From GCA-2687515 sp002687515 (lineage in GTDB: Bacteria; Pseudomonadota; Alphaproteobacteria; Rhodospirillales; UBA2165), in the NCBI GenBank assembly GCA_030745835.1, contig JASLNU010000155.1:1-16176 (forward strand): a stretch of DNA of 16,176 bases, written 5' to 3'. The first letter of the stretch is position 1, and each line of letters begins with the position of its first letter. The notes below the pieces were generated by a model that was given only the letters and a program-made list of their open reading frames with translations, was not told the DNA's origin and did not search any database. Position numbers and translations under genes: made by a program. Of the stretch, positions 1 to 11,000 are shown piece after piece.

Positions 1-139
1 GATGGTGATGCCGGGCGATAATATTTCGATGAACGTCGAATTGATCACGCCGATCGCCATGGACCAGGGGCTGCGCTTCGCCATCCGCGAAGGCGGCCGC
101 ACCGTCGGCGCCGGCGTCGTCGCCGATATATTAGAGTAG
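1..139 (+). CDS. tuf: Elongation factor Tu, C-terminal fragment (first tuf copy)
   Basis: This is the last 45 codons of EF-Tu, cut by the window edge; codons are in frame from position 2 and the TAG stop is at 137-139. EF-Tu is the GTPase that delivers aminoacyl-tRNA to the ribosomal A site. The visible part is the end of beta-barrel domain III, with the family signatures MPGDN, PIAM, LRFAIREGGRTVGAGVV and a final ILE. The gene is followed after only 11 nt by tRNA-Trp, so the two are probably co-transcribed, and RNase P cleavage at the tRNA 5' end would also define the tuf mRNA 3' end. A second tuf begins at 16047, so this genome carries two copies, as is usual in Alphaproteobacteria. Identity is certain; nothing can be said about the missing GTPase domain. 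Confidence 0.97.
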   Translation, partial: MVMPGDNISMNVELITPIAMDQGLRFAIREGGRTVGAGVVADILE

Positions 140-150
140 CGCCGCCAATT

Positions 151-226
<76 letters not shown>

Positions 227-327
227 ATGAAGATCAGGTTCAGTTGCCGTCGGAGTTGTTGTGTTGAAGATTTCAGGGCTGATTTTTGGGGCGCCAATGT
301 CGCCGAACAAACAGGGTGAAGCATCGG

Positions 328-525
328 ATGGCCAAGGTTAACCCGCTACAATTCCTGCAGCAGGTGCGCCAGGAAGCCTCGAAGGTGGTATGGCCGACGC
401 GGCGCGAAACCATGATTTCGACCGGCATGGTGTTTGTCATGGTGATCCTGGCGGCATTGTTCTTTTTTCTGGTTGATCAGGTGCTTTCGACGGGCGTGCG
501 TATGATTTTTGGACTTGGAGCCTGA
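328..525 (+). CDS. secE: Preprotein translocase subunit SecE
   Basis: SecE is the clamp subunit of the SecYEG channel in the inner membrane. The protein is 65 aa, the single-membrane-segment form found in most bacteria rather than the longer three-helix E. coli type. An amphipathic N-terminal part with the conserved VWPTRRET motif (W22, P23) is followed by one hydrophobic helix at about residues 31-50 (STGMVFVMVILAALFFFLVD). I chose the ATG at 328 because the protein then starts MAKVNPLQFL, as in relatives, and AGGGTGA (313-319) lies 8 nt upstream; an in-frame start at 286 adds a non-conserved basic tail. The 102 nt between the tRNA and this start show no clear promoter. nusG begins 3 nt after the stop, so the pair is tightly coupled. 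Confidence 0.95.
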   Translation: MAKVNPLQFLQQVRQEASKVVWPTRRETMISTGMVFVMVILAALFFFLVDQVLSTGVRMIFGLGA

Positions 526-528
526 TCG

Positions 529-1059
529 ATGACGGCGCGGTGGTATGTCATTCACGTTTATTCGGGCTTCGAGAAAAAGGTCGCCGAATCGATAGAGGAG
601 CAGGCCAATCAGTCGCACCTCTCGGAATTGGTCGAGCAGGTTCTGGTGCCGATCGAGGAAGTCGTCGAAATGCGGCGCGGGGCCAAGGTTGCCGCCGAAC
701 GCAAGTTTTTCCCGGGCTATGTCCTGGTCAAAATGGAAATGACCGACGAAACATGGCATCTGGTCAAAAACACGCCGAAAGTAACCGATTTCCTTGGTGG
801 CCGCGGGCGGCCGACGCCGATTTCGGAAACCGAAGCGATGCGCATCCTCAACCAGGTCGAGGAAGGCGTCGAGCGGCCCAGACCGTCGATCACATTTGAG
901 ATCGGCGAACAGGTCCGGGTTTGCGACGGCCCGTTCAATTCCTTCAACGGTTTGGTCGAGGAAGTGGACGAGGAAAAAGCGCGGGTCAAGGTTTCGGTTT
1001 CCATTTTCGGGCGTTCGACGCCGGTGGAACTGGAATACTCGCAAGTCGAGAAGCTGTAA
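529..1059 (+). CDS. nusG: Transcription termination/antitermination factor NusG
   Basis: NusG binds the RNA polymerase clamp, suppresses pausing, and links polymerase to Rho or to the ribosome through S10. The 176-aa product has the expected two domains. The N-terminal NGN domain (about residues 1-110) starts ARWYVIHVYSGFEKKV and includes KFFPGYVLVKMEM. The C-terminal KOW domain (about 123-176) contains the FEIGEQVRVCDGPF, FNGLVEEVD and IFGRSTPVELEYSQVEKL segments. Length matches the usual 175-180 aa with no insertion. The ATG is 3 nt after the secE stop, and its Shine-Dalgarno TTGGAG (515-520) lies inside the end of secE, which suggests translational coupling. A 110-nt spacer to rplK holds a likely L1 control site. 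Confidence 0.98.
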   Translation: MTARWYVIHVYSGFEKKVAESIEEQANQSHLSELVEQVLVPIEEVVEMRRGAKVAAERKFFPGYVLVKMEMTDETWHLVKNTPKVTDFLGGRGRPTPISETEAMRILNQVEEGVERPRPSITFEIGEQVRVCDGPFNSFNGLVEEVDEEKARVKVSVSIFGRSTPVELEYSQVEKL

Positions 1060-1108
1060 GAATGAGCGGGCCATTTCGTATGTTGGCCCTGGATGTTTGA
1101 ACATTTAC

Positions 1109-1139
1109 GCGCGGGAGGTCGGCCATGACCGTACCGCGC
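1109..1139 (+). promoter_or_regulatory. Probable ribosomal protein L1 binding site in the rplK leader
   Basis: The stem GCGCGG (1109-1114) pairs perfectly with CCGCGC (1134-1139). An asymmetric internal loop follows (GA at 1115-1116 against GTA at 1131-1133), then a second stem GGTC (1117-1120)/GACC (1127-1130) with a 6-nt loop. The two strands carry GGGAGG and ATGACCGTACC. These resemble the two strands at the base of the L1 arm of 23S rRNA, the target L1 mimics when it represses the L11-L1 operon. The site ends 30 nt before the rplK start, the expected place for translational autoregulation. The fold is read from the sequence; the L1 assignment is inference from the known mimicry. Confidence 0.7.
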
Positions 1140-1169
1140 ACCCAGTGGAAGATGAACTGAGGTTATAAA

Positions 1170-1601
1170 ATGGCAAAGAAAATAGAAGGTTATATCCGCC
1201 TGCAGATACCGGCGGGCCAGGCAAATCCGGCGCCGCCCGTGGGGCCGGCGCTTGGTCAGGCCGGGCTCTCGATACCGGATTTTTGCAAGGCCTTTAACGC
1301 GGCGACCCAGAGTCTGGAGCCGGGCATGCCGATCCCGGTGCGCATCACGGTTTTCGGGGACAAGACCTTTTCCTTCGAAACCAAGTCGCCGCCGGCCAGC
1401 TATTACATAAAGAAGGCGGCGCGCCTGGAAAAAGGCGCGGAAACGCCGGGACAAGAACCGATTGCCAGCATCAGCAAAAACCAAGTGCGTGAAATCGCCG
1501 AGATCAAGATGATCGATTTGAACGCCAACGATATCGAAGCGGCCTGCAAGATCATAGCCGGCTCGGCGCGCTCGATGGGCGTCAATGTGGAGGGCATGTA
1601 A
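1170..1601 (+). CDS. rplK: 50S ribosomal protein L11
   Basis: L11 binds the GTPase-associated region of 23S rRNA and supports factor-dependent GTP hydrolysis and RelA activation. The 143-aa length is typical. The N-terminal domain (about residues 1-70) has the proline-rich NPAPPVGPALGQ segment that contacts factors and the thiostrepton site. The C-terminal RNA-binding domain (about 75-143) ends with the family signature SARSMGVNVEGM. The ATG follows GAGG (1159-1162) with a 7-nt spacing and gives the canonical MAKKIEGYIRLQIPAG start. One oddity: residues 33-38 read LSIPDF where E. coli has VNIMEF, changing N34 to S, M36 to P and E37 to D in an otherwise very constant helix start. rplA follows one base after the stop. 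Confidence 0.98.
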   Translation: MAKKIEGYIRLQIPAGQANPAPPVGPALGQAGLSIPDFCKAFNAATQSLEPGMPIPVRITVFGDKTFSFETKSPPASYYIKKAARLEKGAETPGQEPIASISKNQVREIAEIKMIDLNANDIEAACKIIAGSARSMGVNVEGM

Positions 1602-1602
1602 G

Positions 1603-2298
1603 ATGGCTGGTAAGGGAAAGCGCCTGCGCGGCGCTTACGAATCCTTCGACCGGCTGGCCGAGCATTCGGTCAGCGACGCGGTCAAGCTGGTGCTCGAGAA
1701 CAAGAAAACCAAATTCGACGAAACCGTGGAGGTGGCGCTCAATCTGGGCGTCGATCCGCGCCATTCGGATCAGATGGTGCGCGGCGTCGTCTCGCTGCCG
1801 AACGGCACCGGCAAGGATGTCCGGGTCGCCGTGTTCGCCAAGGGCGATAAGGCCGACGAGGCCAGTGCCGCCGGCGCCGATTTGGTCGGCGCCGAGGATT
1901 TGGCGGAAAAAATCCAAAACGGCGAGGTTGATTTCGACCGCTGTATCGCGACGCCCGACATGATGGCCGTGGTCGGCAAGCTCGGCAAGATTTTGGGCCC
2001 CAAGGGGCTGATGCCCAACCCCAAACTGGGCACGGTCACGCCCAACGTGACCGAGGCGGTCAAGTCGTCGAAGGGCGGCGAGATTGAATTCCGGGTCGAA
2101 AAAGCCGGTATCGTGCATGCCGGTGTCGGCAAAACGAGTTTTACACAAGATGCACTGGTGGAAAATGTCAGCGCCTTTGTCGGCGCCATCATCAAGGCCA
2201 AGCCGAGCGGCGTCAAGGGTTCCTATCTGAAACGCGCCAGCCTGAGCTCCACCATGGGTCCTGGCGTAAGAATGGATATTTCGAGCCTGTCCGGTTAG
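1603..2298 (+). CDS. rplA: 50S ribosomal protein L1
   Basis: L1 forms the mobile stalk beside the E site, helps deacylated tRNA leave, and acts as translational repressor of its own operon. With the ATG at 1603 the protein is 231 aa, the usual size, and begins MAGKGKRLR. An in-frame ATG at 1585 would overlap rplK and add six non-conserved residues. GGAGGG (1589-1594) inside the end of rplK sits 8 nt before the chosen start, so translation is probably coupled to rplK. Diagnostic segments include KFDETVEVALNLGVDPRHSDQMVRG near the N terminus and the MAVVGKLGKILGPKGLMPNPKLGTV block in the middle. The rRNA-contacting lobe ends KASLSST-like (here RASLSSTMGPGVRMD). No abnormality seen. Confidence 0.98.
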   Translation: MAGKGKRLRGAYESFDRLAEHSVSDAVKLVLENKKTKFDETVEVALNLGVDPRHSDQMVRGVVSLPNGTGKDVRVAVFAKGDKADEASAAGADLVGAEDLAEKIQNGEVDFDRCIATPDMMAVVGKLGKILGPKGLMPNPKLGTVTPNVTEAVKSSKGGEIEFRVEKAGIVHAGVGKTSFTQDALVENVSAFVGAIIKAKPSGVKGSYLKRASLSSTMGPGVRMDISSLSG

Positions 2299-2344
2299 GG
2301 CCGGCTGGGAATTGCCGGATCGGTCCTTGGGCCGGCCCGGCGAC

Positions 2345-2359
2345 GGGGGATTTTCCCCC
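2345..2359 (+). other. Short GC-rich hairpin after rplA
   Basis: GGGGGA (2345-2350) pairs with TCCCCC (2354-2359) around a 3-nt loop, just before the L10 leader. It is not followed by a T-run, so it is not a convincing terminator. It could slow polymerase, protect a processed rplA 3' end or simply insulate the leader fold. Function unknown. Confidence 0.4.
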
Positions 2360-2362
2360 AAC

Positions 2363-2433
2363 CTGTCCGAGACTGCGGGTGCCGCAATGGTTTTTGCCGG
2401 CGCGGCTTAAAAATCGCTAACCCGCACAGACAG
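2363..2433 (+). promoter_or_regulatory. Ribosomal protein L10 leader (L10-L12 kink-turn binding site)
   Basis: The outer stem CTGTC (2363-2367)/GACAG (2429-2433) is joined through an asymmetric internal loop (CGAGAC at 2368-2373 against CA at 2427-2428) to the stem TGCGGGT (2374-2380)/ACCCGCA (2420-2426). A further hairpin, GCCGC (2381-2385)/GCGGC (2402-2406), branches inside. The asymmetric loop with GA steps is the kink-turn recognised by L10(L12) complexes, which repress rplJ-rplL translation in many bacteria. It lies about 155 nt before the rplJ start, as in E. coli. The stretch 2434-2588 between the leader and the start has no recognisable gene and probably folds onto the ribosome-binding site. 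Confidence 0.88.
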
Positions 2434-2588
2434 TGAAAAACCGTTTTCGGGAGCGGCGAAGGCCGGTTCCAGGACGGCTTGAACTGAGTGCTTGGACGGG
2501 GCGAGTTGGTTTCGCTTTTGGCGGGGCCGAATGCAACCGTTCCGGAATGCCGATTTTGGGCGGCCCGGGACAAATTTGGAGACGATTC

Positions 2589-3107
2589 GTGGATCGAAGC
2601 CAAAAAGAAGAGATGGTTGCCCAGTTGAAGCAAGTCTTCCAAGACTCGGCCTTGATTGTCGTTACCCATTATACCGGGTTGACGGTCGCCGAAATGACTG
2701 AGCTTCGGGGAAAGATGCGTGAAGCTGGCGCCACTTACAAGGTTACGAAGAATCGCCTCTCCCGTCTCGCCCTGGATGACATGGAATTCAAGGATCTTGG
2801 TGAACTTTTCGTCGGACCGATCGGATTGGCATATTCGACCGATCCCGTCGCCGCGGCAAAGGTCGCGGTCGAGTTCGCCAAGGGAAATGAAAAACTTGTC
2901 ATTCTGGGGGGTGTCTTTAACGGGCAAATTCTGGATATCCAGGCCGTCGATACCCTGGCCAAGCTGCCGTCGCTTGACGAGCTGCGCGGCAGGATCGTCG
3001 GCATGATCCAGACACCAGCAACCCGCATCGCCGGCATCTTGCAGGCGCCGGCGGGACAGGTGGCCCGGGTTATCGGCGCCTATGGCGATAAGGAAGAGGC
3101 GGCCTGA
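2589..3107 (+). CDS. rplJ: 50S ribosomal protein L10
   Basis: L10 anchors L7/L12 dimers to the ribosome stalk and, bound to L12, represses its own mRNA through the upstream leader. I place the start at GTG 2589, giving 172 aa beginning VDRSQKEEMVAQLKQVF, which matches alphaproteobacterial L10 (MDR-type N terminus). GGAG (2578-2581) precedes it by 7 nt. Earlier in-frame codons back to 2433 would translate the leader RNA and are not conserved. The N-terminal globular domain includes VVTHYTGLTVAEMTELRGKMREAGATYKVTKNRLSRLAL. The C-terminal helix that carries the L12 dimers starts around residue 140 and ends in an acidic KEEAA tail. The GTG start may itself limit expression relative to rplL. Confidence 0.96.
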   Translation: MDRSQKEEMVAQLKQVFQDSALIVVTHYTGLTVAEMTELRGKMREAGATYKVTKNRLSRLALDDMEFKDLGELFVGPIGLAYSTDPVAAAKVAVEFAKGNEKLVILGGVFNGQILDIQAVDTLAKLPSLDELRGRIVGMIQTPATRIAGILQAPAGQVARVIGAYGDKEEAA

Positions 3108-3172
3108 GTGCCAGTCATCAGACAAATCACCAGACTAGTCATCAATCAGTTCAAGCTAATGGAGTTAGTATA

Positions 3173-3553
3173 ATGGCAGCAGATCTAGAAAAAATTGCCG
3201 ACGATCTTTCAACCCTGACGGTCATCGAGGCCGCCGAACTGTCGAAAATGCTCGAAGAGAAATGGGGCGTTTCGGCAGCCGCGCCGGTGGCCGCTGCGGC
3301 GGCCGCGCCGGGTGCCGGCGCCGAAGAAGCCGCCGAGGAGAAAACTTCCTTCAACGTTATTCTTGCCGCCATCGGCGAGAAGAAGATCAACGTGATCAAG
3401 GAAGTCCGCGCGATCACCGGCCTTGGCCTCAAGGAGGCGAAGGATTTGGTTGAAGCGGCGCCGGGTCCGATTAAGGAAGACGTGACCAAGGACGAGGCCG
3501 GCGAAATCAAGACGAAGCTCGAAGAGGTAGGAGCCACGATCGAACTTCAATAG
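3173..3553 (+). CDS. rplL: 50S ribosomal protein L7/L12
   Basis: L7/L12 is the multicopy stalk protein that recruits EF-Tu, EF-G, IF2 and release factors. The product is 126 aa. The N-terminal dimerisation and L10-binding helices span about residues 1-33 (DDLSTLTVIEAAELSKMLEEKWGV). A flexible hinge very rich in alanine spans about 34-57, and the globular factor-binding domain about 58-126 (EKTSFNVILAAIGEKKINVIKEVRAITGLGLKEAKDLVE, then KIKLEEVGA-like KTKLEEVGATIELQ). The ATG has GGAG (3161-3164) 8 nt upstream. The 65-nt gap from rplJ contains an AGTCATCA direct repeat (3113-3120 and 3137-3144) of no known role. A long structured gap separates it from rpoB. Confidence 0.98.
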   Translation: MAADLEKIADDLSTLTVIEAAELSKMLEEKWGVSAAAPVAAAAAAPGAGAEEAAEEKTSFNVILAAIGEKKINVIKEVRAITGLGLKEAKDLVEAAPGPIKEDVTKDEAGEIKTKLEEVGATIELQ

Positions 3554-3847
3554 TGAATCGGGCGCCGGGTTAGTATCTCGGCGCCAGTTTCGCGAACCGG
3601 ACCGTGCTTGGCGCATTGAAGCGCCGCGTGCGGAACCGGAGTTAAAGAAACGCACGCATCTACCACGAATTGGCCACGCCGAGGCCGGGAAAGTGGATGT
3701 GCAGTTCCGGGCGCGCCGATGCGCGTGCCCCTGGTGTCCGGATATGCCAATCCGGACGATGTGATCCAATCCTTAAGAGCAGGTCGGCGCCTGTTTCGGG
3801 GATTAGATTTAATGAACGGACCCAACCCGGGTCCATGAGGAGCTGCA
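3554..3847 (+). other. Structured non-coding spacer between rplL and rpoB
   Basis: No credible gene lies in these 294 nt. At least five inverted repeats can be read: 3561-3585 (entered separately), GGCGC (3610-3614)/GCGCC (3621-3625), GGGCGCGC (3709-3716) with GCGC and GCCC (3721-3730), GTCCGGAT (3736-3743)/ATCCGGAC (3750-3757) and GGACCC (3818-3823)/GGGTCC (3829-3834). The last ends 2 nt before the rpoB ribosome-binding site. In E. coli this spacer contains an attenuator and an RNase III processing site that lower rpoBC output relative to the ribosomal proteins; a similar role here is inference. A tiny reading frame, MNGPNPGP (3812-3838), ends inside the rpoB Shine-Dalgarno. No promoter is obvious. 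Confidence 0.55.
3561..3585 (+). terminator. Possible attenuator hairpin downstream of rplL
   Basis: GGCGCCGGG (3561-3569) pairs with CTCGGCGCC (3577-3585) over nine positions including one G-T wobble, with a 7-nt loop. Only AGTTT follows, so full termination is unlikely and partial attenuation is the more reasonable reading. Its position, 8 nt after the rplL stop and well before rpoB, matches the attenuator of other rplL-rpoB junctions. Confidence 0.45.
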
Positions 3848-8026
<4,179 letters not shown>

Positions 8027-8063
8027 TCGGCTGCACGGCGAACCGGTTTAAAGGAGAAATTTT

Positions 8064-11000
8064 ATGAATGAGTTGAAGCGGATTTTCGAACCGACCACCG
8101 GCAATCAGCAGTTCGATCAGATTCAGATCAGCATTGCCAGCCCCGAACGCATCCGTTCCTGGTCTTTTGGTGAAATCAAAAAACCGGAAACCATCAATTA
8201 CCGGACCTTCAAGCCGGAGCGCGATGGTCTGTTCTGTGCCCGCATATTCGGTCCGATCAAGGACTATGAGTGCTTGTGCGGTAAATACAAGCGCATGAAG
8301 TTCAAGGGCATCGTCTGCGAAAAGTGCGGTGTCGAGGTTACCCTCAGCAAGGTCCGGCGTGACCGGATGGGTCACATCGAGCTGGCCGCGCCGGTCGCCC
8401 ATATCTGGTTCATGAAGTCACTGCCGTCACGCATCGGCCTGATGGTGGACATGACGCTCAAGGATCTCGAGCGCGTGCTCTATTTCGAAAACTATGTGGT
8501 GACCGAACCCGGCCTGACGCCGCTGGCCGAAAATCAGTTGCTCAGCGAGGATGAGTTTCAAGACGCCGTCGACGAATATGGCGAGGACGCCTTCCAGGCG
8601 GGCATCGGCGCCGAAGCCTTGCGCGATATGCTGAAGACCATCGATCTCGAGGAACAAGCCGAATCACTGCGCACCGATTTGGCCGAAACCAATTCCGAAG
8701 CCAAGCGCAAAAAGTTTATCAAGCGCTTGAAATTGATCGAGGCGTTCATCGCCTCGGGCGCCCGCCCGGAATGGATGATCCTCGAGGTGGTTCCGGTCAT
8801 CCCGCCGGAGCTCCGCCCGCTGGTGCCGCTCGATGGCGGACGTTTCGCCACCTCGGATCTCAACGATCTCTATCGGCGCGTGATCAACCGGAACAACCGG
8901 CTGAAGCGCCTGATCGAATTGCGCGCGCCGGAAATCATCGTGCGCAATGAAAAGCGCATGCTTCAGGAATCGGTTGACGCGTTGTTCGACAACGGCCGCC
9001 GTGGCCGCGCCATTACCGGCGCCAACAAGCGGCCGCTGAAATCGCTTTCCGACATGCTCAAGGGCAAGCAGGGCCGTTTCCGGCAAAACCTTTTGGGTAA
9101 GCGCGTCGATTATTCCGGCCGCTCGGTGATCGTCGTCGGGCCGGAACTGCTTCTGCACCAATGCGGCCTGCCGAAGAAAATGGCCTTGGAGCTGTTCAAG
9201 CCGTTTATCTATTCGCGGCTCGAGAAATACGGCATGGCGACCACCATCAAGGCGGCCAAGCGCATGGTGGAAAAGGAGCGCCCCGAGGTCTGGGATATCC
9301 TGGAAGAGGTGATCAGGGAACATCCAGTGCTTCTCAACCGGGCGCCGACCTTGCACCGGCTTGGCATTCAGGCGTTCGAACCATTGCTCATCGAAGGCAA
9401 GGCGATCCAGCTTCATCCGCTGGTCTGCACCGCCTTCAACGCCGATTTTGATGGCGATCAGATGGCGGTTCACATTCCGTTGTCGTTGGAAGCCCAGCTT
9501 GAAGCCAGGGTCTTGATGATGTCCACCAACAACATCCTAAGCCCGGCCAACGGCAAGCCGATCATCGTGCCGTCGCAGGATATCGTTCTCGGGCTCTATT
9601 ATATGACCCTGATGCGCGAGGACGAGCCCGGCGAGGGCATGAAGTTCACCGATATCAATGAAATCGAGCAAGCCCTCAGTCAGGGCGCCGTCAGCATGCA
9701 TGCGAAGATCGTTTCGCGGTTCCCGAAGATCGACGAAAAAGGTGGGCAGGTCATGGAGCGTGTCGAAACCACGCCCGGCCGCATGCTGCTTGGGGAATTG
9801 CTGCCGCTTCACGCCTCCTTGGGTTTTGGCCTGATCAACAAGCTGCTGACCAAAAAGGAAATCACCTCGGTCATCGACGAGGTCTATCGCCACTGCGGCC
9901 AGAAGGAAACGGTGATCTTCGCCGACCACATAATGGCCCTTGGTTTCAGCTATGCCTGCAAGGCCGGCATCTCCTTCGGCAAGGACGATTTGGTGGTGCC
10001 CGCGGAGAAGCAGAAATTGGTCGATGATACCGAGAAAATGGTCGAATCCTTCGAGCGTCAGTATCTAGACGGTCTGATCACGCTCGGCGAAAAATACAAC
10101 AAGGCGGTGGATGCCTGGTCGCAATGCACGGATCAGGTTGCCGACGCCATGATGACCGAGATTTCCAAGATTGAACCTGGCAGACCGGTCAATTCGATTT
10201 TCATGATGTCGGATTCCGGCGCCCGCGGCTCGGCCGCTCAAATGAAACAATTGGCCGGCATGCGCGGCTTGATGGCAAAGCCGTCGGGCGAAATCATCGA
10301 AACGCCGATCATTTCCAACTTCAAGGAAGGCTTGACCGTTCTCGAATACTTCAATTCGACCCACGGTGCCCGCAAGGGCCTGGCCGATACCGCCTTGAAA
10401 ACGGCGAATTCCGGTTATTTGACTCGCCGGCTTGTCGATGTGGCGCAGGATTGCATCATCACCGAAGAGGATTGCGGCACAAGTGAAGCGATCCATGCCA
10501 GCGCCGTGATCGAGGGCGGCGAGACCATCCTGACGCTGGCCGATCGCGTTCTCGGCCGCACGGTTGCCAGGGATGTGATCGACCCCGAAAGCAACGATGT
10601 CATCATCCGCAAAAACTCACTTCTGGATGAAGCCGCCGTGGAAAAGCTGGAAACCGCGGAAATCGAGATGATCATGGTCCGTTCGGTGTTGACCTGCGAA
10701 GCCAAAACCGGCGTTTGCGGCACCTGTTACGGCCGCGACCTGGCGCGCGGTACACCGGTCAATATCGGTGAGGCCGTGGGCGTTATCGCCGCCCAGTCGA
10801 TTGGCGAGCCGGGAACCCAGTTGACCATGCGGACCTTCCATATCGGTGGCGCCGCCCAACGTGGGGCGGAACAATCGAGCATCGAATCCACGGCCGACGC
10901 CAAGGTCGATTTGGTCAACTGCAACGTCGTCAAGAACAGTTCCGGCAGCACAATCGTGATGAGCCGGAATACCGAACTTTTGCTTATCGACGAACGCAAG

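Noticed and set aside
286..327. Upstream in-frame start for secE
   Set aside because: It would add 14 non-conserved residues; ATG 328 has a suitable Shine-Dalgarno and the family-typical MAK start.
1125..1160. Eleven-codon frame MTVPRTQWKMN before rplK, preceded by GGGAGG
   Set aside because: Its start and apparent Shine-Dalgarno are the conserved strands of the L1-binding hairpin, so the coding appearance is probably incidental.
2345..2359. Terminator after rplA
   Set aside because: A tight hairpin is present but there is no T-run, and the L10 leader immediately downstream must be transcribed.
2433..2588. N-terminal extension of rplJ
   Set aside because: The extra 52 codons run from the end of the L10 leader RNA through the untranslated region; homologues start at the M/V-DR sequence encoded at 2589.
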